From: a virus
DNA: 41,635 bases
Virus record (IMG/VR): IMGVR_UViG_3300024520_000169
Location: 1-41,635 of that record
Strand: one strand, 5' to 3'
Below the pieces are notes generated by a model. That model had not been told where the DNA came from and searched no databases. It worked only from the letters and a program-made list of their open reading frames with translations. How positions within the stretch are numbered: position 1 is the first letter of the stretch; every line of letters starts with the position of its first letter. A program made the position numbers and the translations under genes. Of this stretch, positions 22,880 through 34,100 are shown one piece after another.

Positions 22880-23403
22880 GACCTCGAGGAATCCTAGAAG
22901 AAACCTCGAGATTGAAACCTCGAGGGAGTGCCGGGAAAATCACCGTCACGCGCACCCACGACGCCACGCTCGTCCACGAGCTCCTCACGCACCCCGATAT
23001 ATGGGACGCCTCGACCGATGACGGCACGCCGCCGGTCGATGAGTTCGAGCCCGTGATGGACGATGCGCTGTTCTATCTGGTGCCGCACGCCGACGACCTG
23101 GCAATGGGGATTTTCTTGTTGCTCCCCAAGACTTCAACGACGTTCGAGTGGCACACGGGCATCCTGAAAGAGTACCGGGGCAAGCACGCCATCGAGGCCG
23201 TGGAGCGCGGTGTTGAGTGGATGCGCGATAATGCCGGCGCACTCAAGTTAATCACTTGGGTCGAGACCGACGCCCGTAACGTCTATATTTTCGCCAAGGC
23301 CTGTGGCTTCAACGTCGAGGGCACGAGCCGGGCCGCGGTCATGAAACACGGTCAACTTAAAGACCAATACCTCATGGGTAGAGTGCTATGCCAATTGCAA
23401 TAG
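22876..23403 (+). CDS. GNAT-like protein (DUF2824-type) in the tail region
   Basis: 175 residues from a GTG overlapping the previous stop. Contains DALFYLVPHADDLAMGIFLLLPK, EWHTGILKEYRGKHAIEAVERGVEWMR and ITWVETDARNVYIFAKACGFNVEGTSR. The RGK and the N-x-x-x-F-x-x-x-x-G-F pattern are typical of acetyltransferase-like folds, and similar proteins sit beside tail genes in other podoviruses. Activity is not established. Three CCTCGAG repeats are packed into the first 50 bases. Confidence 0.75.
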   Translation: MRPRGILEETSRLKPRGSAGKITVTRTHDATLVHELLTHPDIWDASTDDGTPPVDEFEPVMDDALFYLVPHADDLAMGIFLLLPKTSTTFEWHTGILKEYRGKHAIEAVERGVEWMRDNAGALKLITWVETDARNVYIFAKACGFNVEGTSRAAVMKHGQLKDQYLMGRVLCQLQ

Positions 23404-24080
23404 TCGCAGCCGCCGCCGTCGTCGGCGCTGCCGCCATCGGTGCGTCGGGCCCGAGCAGCATCAACGAGCAAAGAGCGCAAGCTCTACGAAAAGAGGCCGA
23501 AAAAAAGGCTCTTGCGGAGTCTGAAGAAGGCTTTGAGGAGCAACAGGCGGCACTCGAGCCGTTCCTGCAAGTAGGCCGCCAGGCCATCGGCACGTTGGGG
23601 ACCGACGTTGAGGAGCTCACGCGCCCATTCAGCACGGAAGATTTCCAGGCCGACCCGGGGTTTCAGTTCCGCGTCCAGCAGGGCGAGCGCGGCGTCAATA
23701 ACTTTCTGGCCTCTCGAGGCCTCGCCGACTCCGGCCGTGCCGGCAAAGAGCTCTCGCGCTTCAATCAGTCCGAGGCGACCAATGAGTTCGATCGCGCGTT
23801 CGGGCGCTTCCAGGAAACGCAGGGCAACCGTTTCAATCGACTGCTTTCCCTGGCGAACGCCGGCCAGAACGCCACGAACCAGCTGGTCGGCTCCTCGAGG
23901 CAAAAGACCGCGACCAACGTCAACACGATCCTCGGAACCGGCAATAAGAATGCCGCGAGTCAATCCATGATCGGAGACATTGAAAACACCGCGACTGCGC
24001 GCCGCGGTGACGCCATTGCCGGCGCCGCCAAGAGTATCGGCAGCTTCGGCGCGAGTAGCTTGAGCTCGGGGGCAACGTAA
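23388..24080 (+). CDS. DNA transfer (ejection) protein, P22 gp7-like
   Basis: 230 residues. A hydrophobic start (IAIVAAAAVVGAAAIGASGP) is followed by helical sequence with FSTEDFQADPGFQFRVQQGERGVNNFLASRGLADSGRAGKEL-type motif, shared by gp7-like ejection proteins. The C-terminal part is Ala/Gly/Asn-rich. Such proteins are carried in the head and injected with the DNA to form a channel through the envelope. The start overlaps the upstream gene by 16 bases. Confidence 0.8.
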   Translation: MPIAIVAAAAVVGAAAIGASGPSSINEQRAQALRKEAEKKALAESEEGFEEQQAALEPFLQVGRQAIGTLGTDVEELTRPFSTEDFQADPGFQFRVQQGERGVNNFLASRGLADSGRAGKELSRFNQSEATNEFDRAFGRFQETQGNRFNRLLSLANAGQNATNQLVGSSRQKTATNVNTILGTGNKNAASQSMIGDIENTATARRGDAIAGAAKSIGSFGASSLSSGAT

Positions 24081-25183
24081 TGGCGACCAATATGTTCGCG
24101 CCTTCCGGCGTCAGCTCCTCGGACTTCCCCGAGGTCAACCAAATCGCGAACGCCGCGGCCGTCATGGCGCGCACCAAGCGCGAGAATCAAATGCAACCCG
24201 GGCGCCTTCGCATCCAGGGGCAGAGCGAGCAAATCAACGCCTTCACCATCGGCCAGGGCCAGCGGACCGAAGGGAAGCAGGCGGAGCTCGACGCCATCAT
24301 GGCGCGTATGGACGAGGGCGACCCGCTGGCGATGCGGGACTTGATTCGGCACGACCCGAAGAAAGGCAAGTCGCTGCTCGATGGCATGGCCAAGGAACGC
24401 AAGGTCTCGACCGATCGCGTGCTCGAGATGGGGACGGCAATCAGCCGCGCCGCAATCATCGCGGGCGGCGACCCGGAGCTCTATCCACGGTTGCGCGATA
24501 CGCTACAGAAACGCTACCCCGAAATGACCGACGCTGACATGCCGCTCGAGTATTCGCCCAACTTTGCCAAGCGTTCCGTCCAGGCATTGAACGGACTTCA
24601 AGAGCTCCGCAATGTGACCGGGGCCGGACTGAAAAACGTCACGAAAGACGTGGGTGTTCCGGGACAGCCAGGTGCGCGTCAGCTGGCCTCGTTCAATCCG
24701 GCCACGCCGAGCCAGCTCACCAACGTCGGACCGCCCAAGACACCGGCCCTTGCCAAAGGCACCAAGGGGAGCGGCGGCAACGCCGGCGTCGGGGATGGCA
24801 CACGCAAAGACATCAAAGCCGCCGACTCGAACGCAATCTCGCGTGAGGCTCAATTCGCGTTCGGGGGCATCATAGACCCCGCCAGCGGTGAGCTCGTGAT
24901 CCTCGACCCGAAGCCGCGCCGGGATGCGACCCGTGTCGCTGCTCGAGCAGAGAAAATATGGGCAACCAACAACCGCCCAGATGGCCCTGGTTTGGGCCAC
25001 CGGGAGGCGGTGTTGCAGGCCATGAACGAGCTCGGGCTTTTCCCGGAGGAGGAAACGCAACAGGCACCCGGGACCACCGTCCGAGACCAGCGCAGCGCCA
25101 CTGGCAAATCGGTGGACCGCACCGGCACCCAAAAGAGCAACGCGGCCGACCCGAAGAATATCCGGGGCTTCCTCGAACGCTAG
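24080..25183 (+). CDS. Probable second ejection protein
   Basis: 367 residues; ATG overlaps the previous stop (TAATG). Long helices with many charged residues (AAAVMARTKRENQMQPGRLRIQG, LDAIMARMDEGDPLAMRDLIRHD) precede a Gly/Ala-rich low-complexity segment. Its position between the gp7-like and giant polyvalent genes matches the internal head proteins of P22-like phages (gp20/gp16 positions), but I see no family-specific motif. Confidence 0.7.
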   Translation: MATNMFAPSGVSSSDFPEVNQIANAAAVMARTKRENQMQPGRLRIQGQSEQINAFTIGQGQRTEGKQAELDAIMARMDEGDPLAMRDLIRHDPKKGKSLLDGMAKERKVSTDRVLEMGTAISRAAIIAGGDPELYPRLRDTLQKRYPEMTDADMPLEYSPNFAKRSVQALNGLQELRNVTGAGLKNVTKDVGVPGQPGARQLASFNPATPSQLTNVGPPKTPALAKGTKGSGGNAGVGDGTRKDIKAADSNAISREAQFAFGGIIDPASGELVILDPKPRRDATRVAARAEKIWATNNRPDGPGLGHREAVLQAMNELGLFPEEETQQAPGTTVRDQRSATGKSVDRTGTQKSNAADPKNIRGFLER

Positions 25184-25186
25184 CCG

Positions 25187-28100
25187 ATGGCCGGTGATCT
25201 CGTTTCGTTCCGAAAGCGCAACCCGGAGTACGACGATCTCTCCGATGTTGAGCTCGTCACCGGGCTGCAGGGGCGCTACAACGAGGAGAACAAGAGCAAT
25301 GTCTCGTTTGAGGACTTCTCAGGCGCCATAGGCTTTGCGGTCGAATCGCGGGTGATTTCAGGGCCCAGCGCCGAGGCCCCACCAGTGCCCGCCCAGGCGC
25401 CACAGCCAGCCGCCCCGCCAGCTGGACCTGTGGTGCAAGTCCCGGAGAACGCGCGTATACCCGCATCCGTAGGCCCCCAGGCGCCCGCTGAAGCGGCGCC
25501 CGGGGAGATGCGTCCACCGTCCACCGAAGGGCTAACCGGCCTCGAGCTCCCCCCAGAGGGGTTTGCACTGACTGGCGAGAACATCCAGCCCAGCATCGAG
25601 GGCGGCCGGGCGCTCACCGAATCCATTGACCGCTTTGCGCGCGGGGAGGCCCCCGCCGGCCAGCCCCAGGAGATCCCCGACCTCCCCATCCGAAAGCCGT
25701 CCGAGATTATGGCCGAGGGTGACGCGACAACCGCTAAGGCTGCGAAAGAGACCCGCACCGCATTCCCGGAGAAGCAGGCCCCGCGGGATTTCACAGAGGA
25801 ACTGTTCACCGACTACCCGATTCTGGCGTTGGCCACGATGATCGAAAGCGTCGTGAACCCGAAACAGGGCCTCGCCGAGACCGCCGCACGCCGCGTGAAG
25901 GGCATCGGCGCCGGCGCCATCACCGCCGGTGGTGGGATGATCGGCTACATCGGCAACAAGGCGAACATACAGGCGCTCAAGGAAGGCAGCCTCGCCGCGG
26001 AGGAGCTCGCTGGGGAGCTCACGCCGGCCGACCCCGCGTTCATTGACACGTTGATGCAGGGGTTCGGCTCGAGTGCTGCCTTTTGGATCCCCGGTATCGG
26101 CATCGCTCGAGGGGCCGGCGCTCTCGCTAAGGTGTCGGAGACAATGGCGCTATGGGCTGGCGCTGGCGCATCGGGAGCGATGGAAGCTGCCGCCGAGGCC
26201 GGCAATGCGTTCAATGAGCTCGTGCGCGAGGGTGTCGAGCCCGAGGAGGCCGAGCGCCGCGCCGATGAGGTTTTTCTAGCTAACGCCGCCCTGGTGACAC
26301 TGTTCAACCGTTTCGGTGTGTTCGGTGCCCGGGGTCAGGCGCAGGCCCGGGCGCTGCTCACGGCCACAGCCGAGGGTATTCAGGAGGCCGGGCAGAGCAT
26401 CATCGGCAACATCGCGACCGACCGGCCGGTAGACGAAGGCCTGAAAGAATCCGCCGCGGTGGGTTTCATTGTCGGTGGTGGCGCGAGCCTCGCGACCGGC
26501 GGCGGTGTGCTGCCGGAGCAGGAAGCCCCGCCGGCGCCGACTGTCGAGGAGGCCCCGGCACCAACACCGCCAACACCGCCAACACCGCCAACACCGCCAA
26601 CACCACCAACACCGCCACCGGCGCCTGAACCGGCCGCGGTTGCTCCTACCCAACCCCAGCCCCCAGCTGCCGGCGCCGAGGTAGGGTTCCGCGGCCAGCC
26701 GGCGGAATCGTTCACCCCTCGAGGGGATGCCGTCGATTCTGTTTACCGCCTGGTGCCCATCGGGGAGCTCATCACAAGCCACGATGATGCAGACAACATC
26801 AACCCGAATTTCCCCGCCGAGCTCCAGCCTCGAGACCGGACCCGCGCCGCGAGCCGTCAACAGATTGCGAAGATTGCGAACAATCTGCGCGTCGATGCGG
26901 TGCTGGGCGCCGGCGATGTGGCAACCGGAGCCCCGACCATCGGCGACGACCTGGTGGTGGAGTCCGGGAACGGGCGGATCATGGGGATGCGCCGGGCGCT
27001 CACCGACCAGCGGGGGGACGAGTACCGCGCCAAGTTGGCCGAGCGCGCAGAAGAATTCGGGTTCACTCGAGAGCAGGTGGAATCCGACCCGACGCTGGTG
27101 CTGGTACGTGAGCGCCAGGCCGGCGCCATCGACCGGGCCGAGTTTGCGCGTCAGGCGAACGAGGGCACGAGCGCCGCATTCTCATCGGCCGAGACCGCCG
27201 CCGCCGACGCTGCGCGTATCACAGACGACGACCTGTCCATCTTCAATCCGAGCGAGGATGGAAACGTGCTCGCCTCGAGCAATCAGGGGTTTCTGCGCGC
27301 CTTCCTGCAAAAGCTCTCCCCCACCGAGGCCGCCGCCCTGTCCGATAAACAGGGACAGCCGACGCGGCAGCTCGCCGAGCGTGTTAACGCCGCCATCTTC
27401 GCCAGGGTCTACGGTGACGAGCGGCTAATCGCGCTGCAGGCCGAGGCCGCGGACCCGGAGATCCGGAATATCCTGAATGCACTCCAGGCGGCGGCGCCGG
27501 CGTTTGCCAAGGCGCGGAGCGTGGACCCGGAGCTCGGTGGGCTGAAACTGTCCGAGGCCATCGCCGAGGGCGCGGAGCTCGTGCGGACGGCCAAGCGTAA
27601 AGGCCAGGCCGTCGAGGAGCTCATCGGGCAGCAGGATGCTTTCAGCGCCGGCACGCCCGAGGGTATCGGCTTTGCGCGCTTCATGGCGCAGAATAACCGC
27701 AGCGCCAGGCGCATGGGCGAGGCCTTCCGCACTATCGGCGAATTCCTCGAGAACGAGCTCCGAAGTCGTCAGACTGAAGATATTTTTGGCAAAGAGCCGG
27801 CATCCACCGCCGACCTATTGAAAGCCGTCAATGCGGCCATCGAGAGGCAAAATGCCACACAAGGACAAGCCCCCGGGGGCGCAACCCCGGACCTCTTTGG
27901 CGCCCGCCCCGGCGCAGACACGGCGACTCGAGCTCCTCAACCGCCTCGTGCAGCTGGGCCTGGCCGCGGGCAATCAGCTGGAAAACAAAGAGCCGCCCCT
28001 AGTGATACCGAAGCGCCTCAAATCTTCACGGGCAAGACGAATTTAGGTAAAGGCAAATTTGGGGCAGACATTCGCCTAGCCGGAAGCGAGTCGACTCATG

Positions 28101-31100
28101 CCGACGGCACGAAGCGGCAATTGATGGTCGACCCTGCCGGGGGATTCTTTTGGGGTCACTATGCGGAAACAACTTCGCGAGAGGGGGAGATTGGCGCCGA
28201 AGGGGAGCACCGAGCTTTTGAGCCGGCGCTATTCGATGGGAGTAAGGACGCCCGAGCAGCCGCAGAGACAACGCCAGCAAGCAAAACCGAGCCGGGGGCC
28301 GCTCCTAGTGGTCCCGCCGGCCCTCGAGGCACCGCCGATACAGAAGCCGCTGCCAAGGTCCGCGAAAGGCTCGAGCGCCGCGCCACCGACAAACTAATCT
28401 CGAGGACCGCCGCCGCGGCGAACAAGGCCAAGGCCCGGCTCAAGCTGTTCGACCAGCTCGTGGCCGACCCCGAAGCCACGGCCGAGCTCGAGAACGAGCG
28501 TGGCCAGGGCGCCATCATCACCCCGGACACCCTCACCCCCGGCAAATGGCGCGTGACATTCTTCGACACCGGCGGCCTATCTGGGCATGAAGTGTTGCCG
28601 ACCCGCCCCGAGGCGCTGTTCTCGGCGCTGTCCGAGGGCTACGACCAGACGGCCCCGGGCAAGCTCGACGCCTTGTTCGGAACGCCAGCATTCCAGGCCG
28701 GCATGGAACAGGTGGAGCAAATTCGCAAAGCCAACGCCGAGACCTTCAGGCCGACCAAGAAGAAAGCTAAGAAGAAGACCGCGAAGAAAAAGACCAAGAA
28801 GAAGACCGCCAAGAAGACCGCCACGGGGAAGGTGAAACGCTTTGGCGAGGGCGATCAGGTCCAGGTGCTCGAGGGGCCGATGGCAAAGCGCCAGGGCCAA
28901 GTCGATAGCCAGGATGGCGACCGCGTAACCGTGCGCTTATCGCCGTTCGGCAGTAAGGCCGGAAGAACGGAAGTGCTTTCCTCGAGGATACTCAAGCTCG
29001 AGCGCACGATGGCCGAGCGGGACGCCGACACGCTCCGAAACTTCCCGAAGGGTACGCGCGGCGTCATCGAGGAGGGCGGTACGAGCTATTTTCTCGAGGA
29101 CGCAGGCTCACCTGGTGAGCCCCAGCTCGACCTATTCGCCCCGCCTGACCGACTGAGGCCGGTGCCGCCGACCAAGCCGCGGGTCAAGCAAGTGAACATC
29201 GGCGTCGTGCGCTCCCCGATCGACACGGTAAACACCGTTGAGGATGCCGTGAGCGTGTTCGCCCCGTTCCGCAAGGATCCCCAGGAAGTGGTCGTGGCTC
29301 TGGTGCTCGACAAGAACAACAAAATCATCCGGGTCATTCGCCACAGCATCGGCGCGACGACCGCGGCCTTCGTGGACACCGCAATCCTTGTCGGCTCCGT
29401 GTCTGAGACCCCGAACGCGGCGAGCGTCTATGTTGCTCACAATCATCCGAGCGGGGGCGTGCAGCAGAGCTCTGCCGACCTTGTGTTCACGGAGAACATC
29501 GCGCGCACCATGCGCGGGAGCGGCATTAAGTTCGAGGCGGCGGTAGTGGTGGCGCCTAACAGCCCCGTCGCGAGTTACCTTCCGATTTCAGAGCTCACTG
29601 GTCGGGGGAACGAGAAACTAACGAGCGTCCAGGCGGCCCGGCGCACCATCGAGATCCCCATCACCGGCCGGCGCTTCGTGCGCTTCGGCACTGACATCAA
29701 CGCAGCGGTCAACGCCAACGATACGTTGATAGCTAGGCGGCTTGCGGGCCGCCAAAAGGGGTCAGGGTTGGTGCTCATCGACCAACAGAATAAGGCCTTG
29801 AAATTCGTGCCGATGACCATCGAGGAAATGGGCGAGCTCCGCACCCGCCGCAAGGGCATTGGGACCACGAAAGTCTTGGCCGAGGTCGCGCGCCAGAATG
29901 CGACCGGCGCCATTGTCGTCGGCCAGGTCGATAATGACATCGACGCGCAGACCGCCGTGACCGCCATGCGGAACACCGGCACGTTCCTGGTGCAATCGGG
30001 GTTGCGTATCCTCGACGCGGTGCTGGTGGGCAGCTCTGGCGAGGCCTCGGCGCAACGCTCGTTTCGGCAGGACAAGCTCGCGCTCGTGAAAGCCGGCGAC
30101 GAGCCGTTCGCGATGGAAGGGCCTAGTCAGACCCAATCGGGGCGGGGAACACCGAGGCGGCGAAGCGTCTCGGGAGAGGCGGGCGGGGCGGTGCCGACTT
30201 CGCCGGCATTGGCGCCACCGACCACCCAGGCGCCGGCGTCCGGCTCCCAGGTCTCGACGCGCCCGGAGCCGTCCGGGAGCTCAACGAGCCGCGCCACGGT
30301 GCCATCAACGACCGCGGGGGAAATTACGACTTCTGAGCGTTTGGGCACGATTGATCCAACCTCTAAACGTATTATCAACCAGGGGTTTAGTGATGTCGAT
30401 GCACTCGAGCGCATGGCGCACGCGAGCCAGCCGGACCTTGAGGCGGCGCTGCGCGAGATTGCCGAACTCCCCGGGGTGGAATTCCTGGCGACCCGCCCGA
30501 AAGACCGCCCCGGTCTCGACCAGAAAATCGGCCAGGACCGCCCCGCCAACACCATCAGCGACTACCTGGGCGGGCGCATCACCGCGGATTCCCGGCAGTC
30601 GATGGAGGCGGCGGTGGATGCGCTGCGTGAGCGGTACCGCATTGTGGAGCTCGAGGACTTCCTGGACCGGCCCAAGCAAGGCTATCGCGCTGTGCACGCC
30701 CAGGTCGAATTTCGCCCGGGGTTCACGGTTGAGATTCAGATTGTCCCGACGCCCATCGCCGGCGTCATGGAGCAAACGCACAAGATTTACGATGACTGGA
30801 AGCGCCTCAACCTCGAGACACTGACGCCCGAGCAGATGCAGGCGCACCGCAAGGCAATGGCGGAAATGGATCAGATCTTCGGTAAGGCCTGGTCGCAGTT
30901 CGAGCACGCCTCGAGGCCCGCGGTCCAGGAAGCCCGGGCGCCTGGTGCGATGCCGGTTCCGCTCCTGCGCGGCCAGCCGAAGCAAGGGGCGCCCCCGGGC
31001 CAGCCGGCGCCGACCACGCCGCCCACGGGGTTCGGGGTGCTCAAGACGCCCATCGCCCCAGACACGCCCATCCGGCGCGAGAAGATTCTCCGCGATCTCG

Positions 31101-34100
31101 AGCGGGCGCTCGGCTTCAAGATCTACACCGGGCGCATGAAGGGCAAAAAGAGCCGGCTCGGGTTCTATCGGCCGCACCTCGAGGAGCTCCGCATCAAGCA
31201 CAACAACGACCTGGAAGTGACCGCCCACGAAGTCGCCCACTTGATGGACGATCGCGACGGCTCGCTCTCGTTGCTCTACCGCCAGGAACCCTATGCGACC
31301 GAGCTCAAGGGCATCGCCTACCCGAGCGCCAAGAATAAGCTCGAGGAGGGGTTCGCCGAATTCATGCGGGCCTTTCTCAGCCAGGAGGAAACCGCCGTGC
31401 TGCGGGCACCGGCGTTCTACGATGCGTTCGTCAACCACATCGAGGGTACCGAATGGCAGGCGGCACTCGAGGAGGCACAAGCCTCGATGCACGCCTGGTA
31501 CCGCCAGGGCGCACTGAACAGTGGCAAGTCGAAAGTCGGCCCCGAGAAAATCGGCTTTTGGGACTGGTTCACGAGCAAAACGAAACGCTGGGATGACACG
31601 GCGCAGGGCGCCATGTGGGACAACTTGCAGGGCTTCAAGGTGGCCGAGCGCGAGCTCTCCGGCACGATTTCGGACGCTGACCTCTCGCCGTACAAAGCCG
31701 CGCGCCTCACGCGCGGGGTGCGTGCGGTCCAGGTGGCCGTACTCAATCACGGCACCATCGGTATCGCGCGCGGCGGCGAGACCTTCACCCTCAAGGGGGG
31801 CCTCGGCGCCGGCAAAGACGTTCGCGTAACGGCCTCGCGCGGAGACATCATCTACACGGGGGTTGGACTTCGCCAGGTGTTCGAGCCTGTGGCCGACGAC
31901 CTCGAGAATACGATGCTCTACTTCACCGGCCGGCGAGCCCAGGAGCTCATGGGACAGGGCCGCGAGAATTTGCTCGAGCAAGACGAGATCGACGCCTTCC
32001 TGGCGCTCGGTGAGGCGAACCCGCGCATCCCCGAGGCCTTCGACGCCTACCAGGCGTTCCTCGATCGCATGTTCGATTTCTACGTAGACGCCGGCATCGT
32101 GTCCGAGGAGTCCCGCGCCGCCATGCAGGCGATGAATCGGAACTATGTGCCGTTCCACCGCGTGCTCGAGCAGGCCACCGGCGAGAAACTGGTGAGCCGC
32201 TTTCAGCCGTTCCGGCGCCTGCGGGGCGGTACCGCCAACATCAAGGACGTATGGGAAAACATCACGGGCAGTGTCCAGAGCCTTATCGACGTGAGCGTGC
32301 GCAATATGGCGAAGCGGCGCATGTACGACATGATTGACACCCGCCAGGGCGCCGCCGAGTTCGCCGTGAAGATTCCCCCGGACACGAAGGCCCTCGCGGT
32401 GCAGAAACAGCAGGTGACAAAGATTCTCAATAACGTGGGGGTGCTCGACACCGCCGGCAATCCCATCGCGGACGCGACCCTCGATACGAGCCGCCTGGCG
32501 GATATGCTGACGTTCTTCACCTTCGGCAATGCGCCCATCGGGGACAACATCGACACGGTAATGCGCAACGGCAAGCGGGACTATTACGAAGTCGCGGATC
32601 CGCTGTTCCTGAAGTCCGCGCTCTCCTGGGGCTTCAAGCCGACGCATTGGATCGTCTCGGGCATGTCCGCGGTCAAGCGCACCCTGACGACCGGCGTCAC
32701 CTCGTTCCCGCCGTTCTGGGCGTTCAACCTGATTCGGGACATGCTCAACGGCTGGAGCCTCAAGCGGTCCAACATGATCCCGGTGATTGACACGCTCCGC
32801 GGGCTAGTGAGCCGGCTCAAGAGCGATGACGCCTATTGGGCGTACATGGCGAACGGCGGTGGCTTCGGCACCCAGGCGCAGGCCGAGTCCCGCAAGCTGA
32901 ACCGGCGCCTCGAGAAGCTGTATGTAGGAAGTGGCATCAACCCCCGCAACGTGTTGCACACGCCCGCCCGCCTGTTCGACTGGTGGGTGAGTGTCGGAGA
33001 GTCGTTCGAGTACGGCACGCGGCTCGGCGAATTCAAGAAGTCGCTCGCACAAGGCAAGTCCATCCAGGAGGGCACGTTCCGCGGGCGCGAGGTCTCGAGT
33101 GATTTCGCGATGCGCGGGTACTCTGATTTCGTGCGCTTCTTCATCAGCACCGTGCCTTTCCTGAACGCCCGGCAACAGGGGCTCTACAAGAACGAACGCG
33201 AATTGTTCGAGCAGCGCGGCAAGCAGCGCAAGCTGCCCAAAGGGGACAATGCCGGCAAGGTGGTGGCGCGCTCGCTCCTGGGGTTCACGCTGCCGTCGTT
33301 GCTCCTGTGGTGGTACAACCACGACGACCCCCGCTACGAGGCACTCCCGGATTGGATCAAGGATCTGCATTGGGTGATTTTCTACGGCGCCGGCGAGGGT
33401 GATTTCGTGCTCATTCCTAAGCCGTTCGAGCAGGGCGCCCTGTGGGCGACCATCCCCGAGCGCACCCTCGAGCTCATCAAGACCCGCGACGGCGAGCAGT
33501 TCGCCGAGGCGATCGTCTGGGTGATTTCGGAAATGCTCAACTTCAGCCTGGTGCCCCAGGTCATCCACCCGATGGACGAGCACCGGACCAACAGCAACTT
33601 TACCGGCGGCAAGATTATCCCCGACGACCTCATTGACGTGGACCCGACGCAGCAGTTCCGCCCCTGGACCTCGGAAACGGCGATCTTCCTGGGTAATCAC
33701 ACCGGCACGTCGCCGATTCTCATCGACCACTATCTCCGCGGGTACTTCGCCACGATGGCCACCTGGAGTCTCATGGCGACCGACGCCGGCCTCGAGGCAG
33801 CCGGCGCGACTGGTCAGCGGGGCGAGATACCCCCGCGCGATTTCGAGGATTACGAGATTGTTCGGCGTTTCACGCGCTCGGTGCCGCTTCGCAGCACTTC
33901 GTTCGCGGATGAGTTTTGGGACATGAAGGAGCAGATCCGCCAGGTCGTGAGCACCTACAATCTAATTTTGAAGCGGGGCGACGATCCCTCGGATTACATC
34001 AACCCGGCGGAACGGGCGGTCCTGTTCGCGACCTCGAGGGCTGCCGGTCAGGTCGGCGCCGAGATCAGCAAACTGAACAACACCATGAGGTTGGTTCGGA

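Noticed and set aside
30305-32647. 780-codon open frame on the reverse strand
   Set aside because: Fully antisense to the giant polyvalent gene, with Arg/His/Glu/Leu-rich shadow composition and no ribosome site; GC-rich coding strands commonly leave such frames open.
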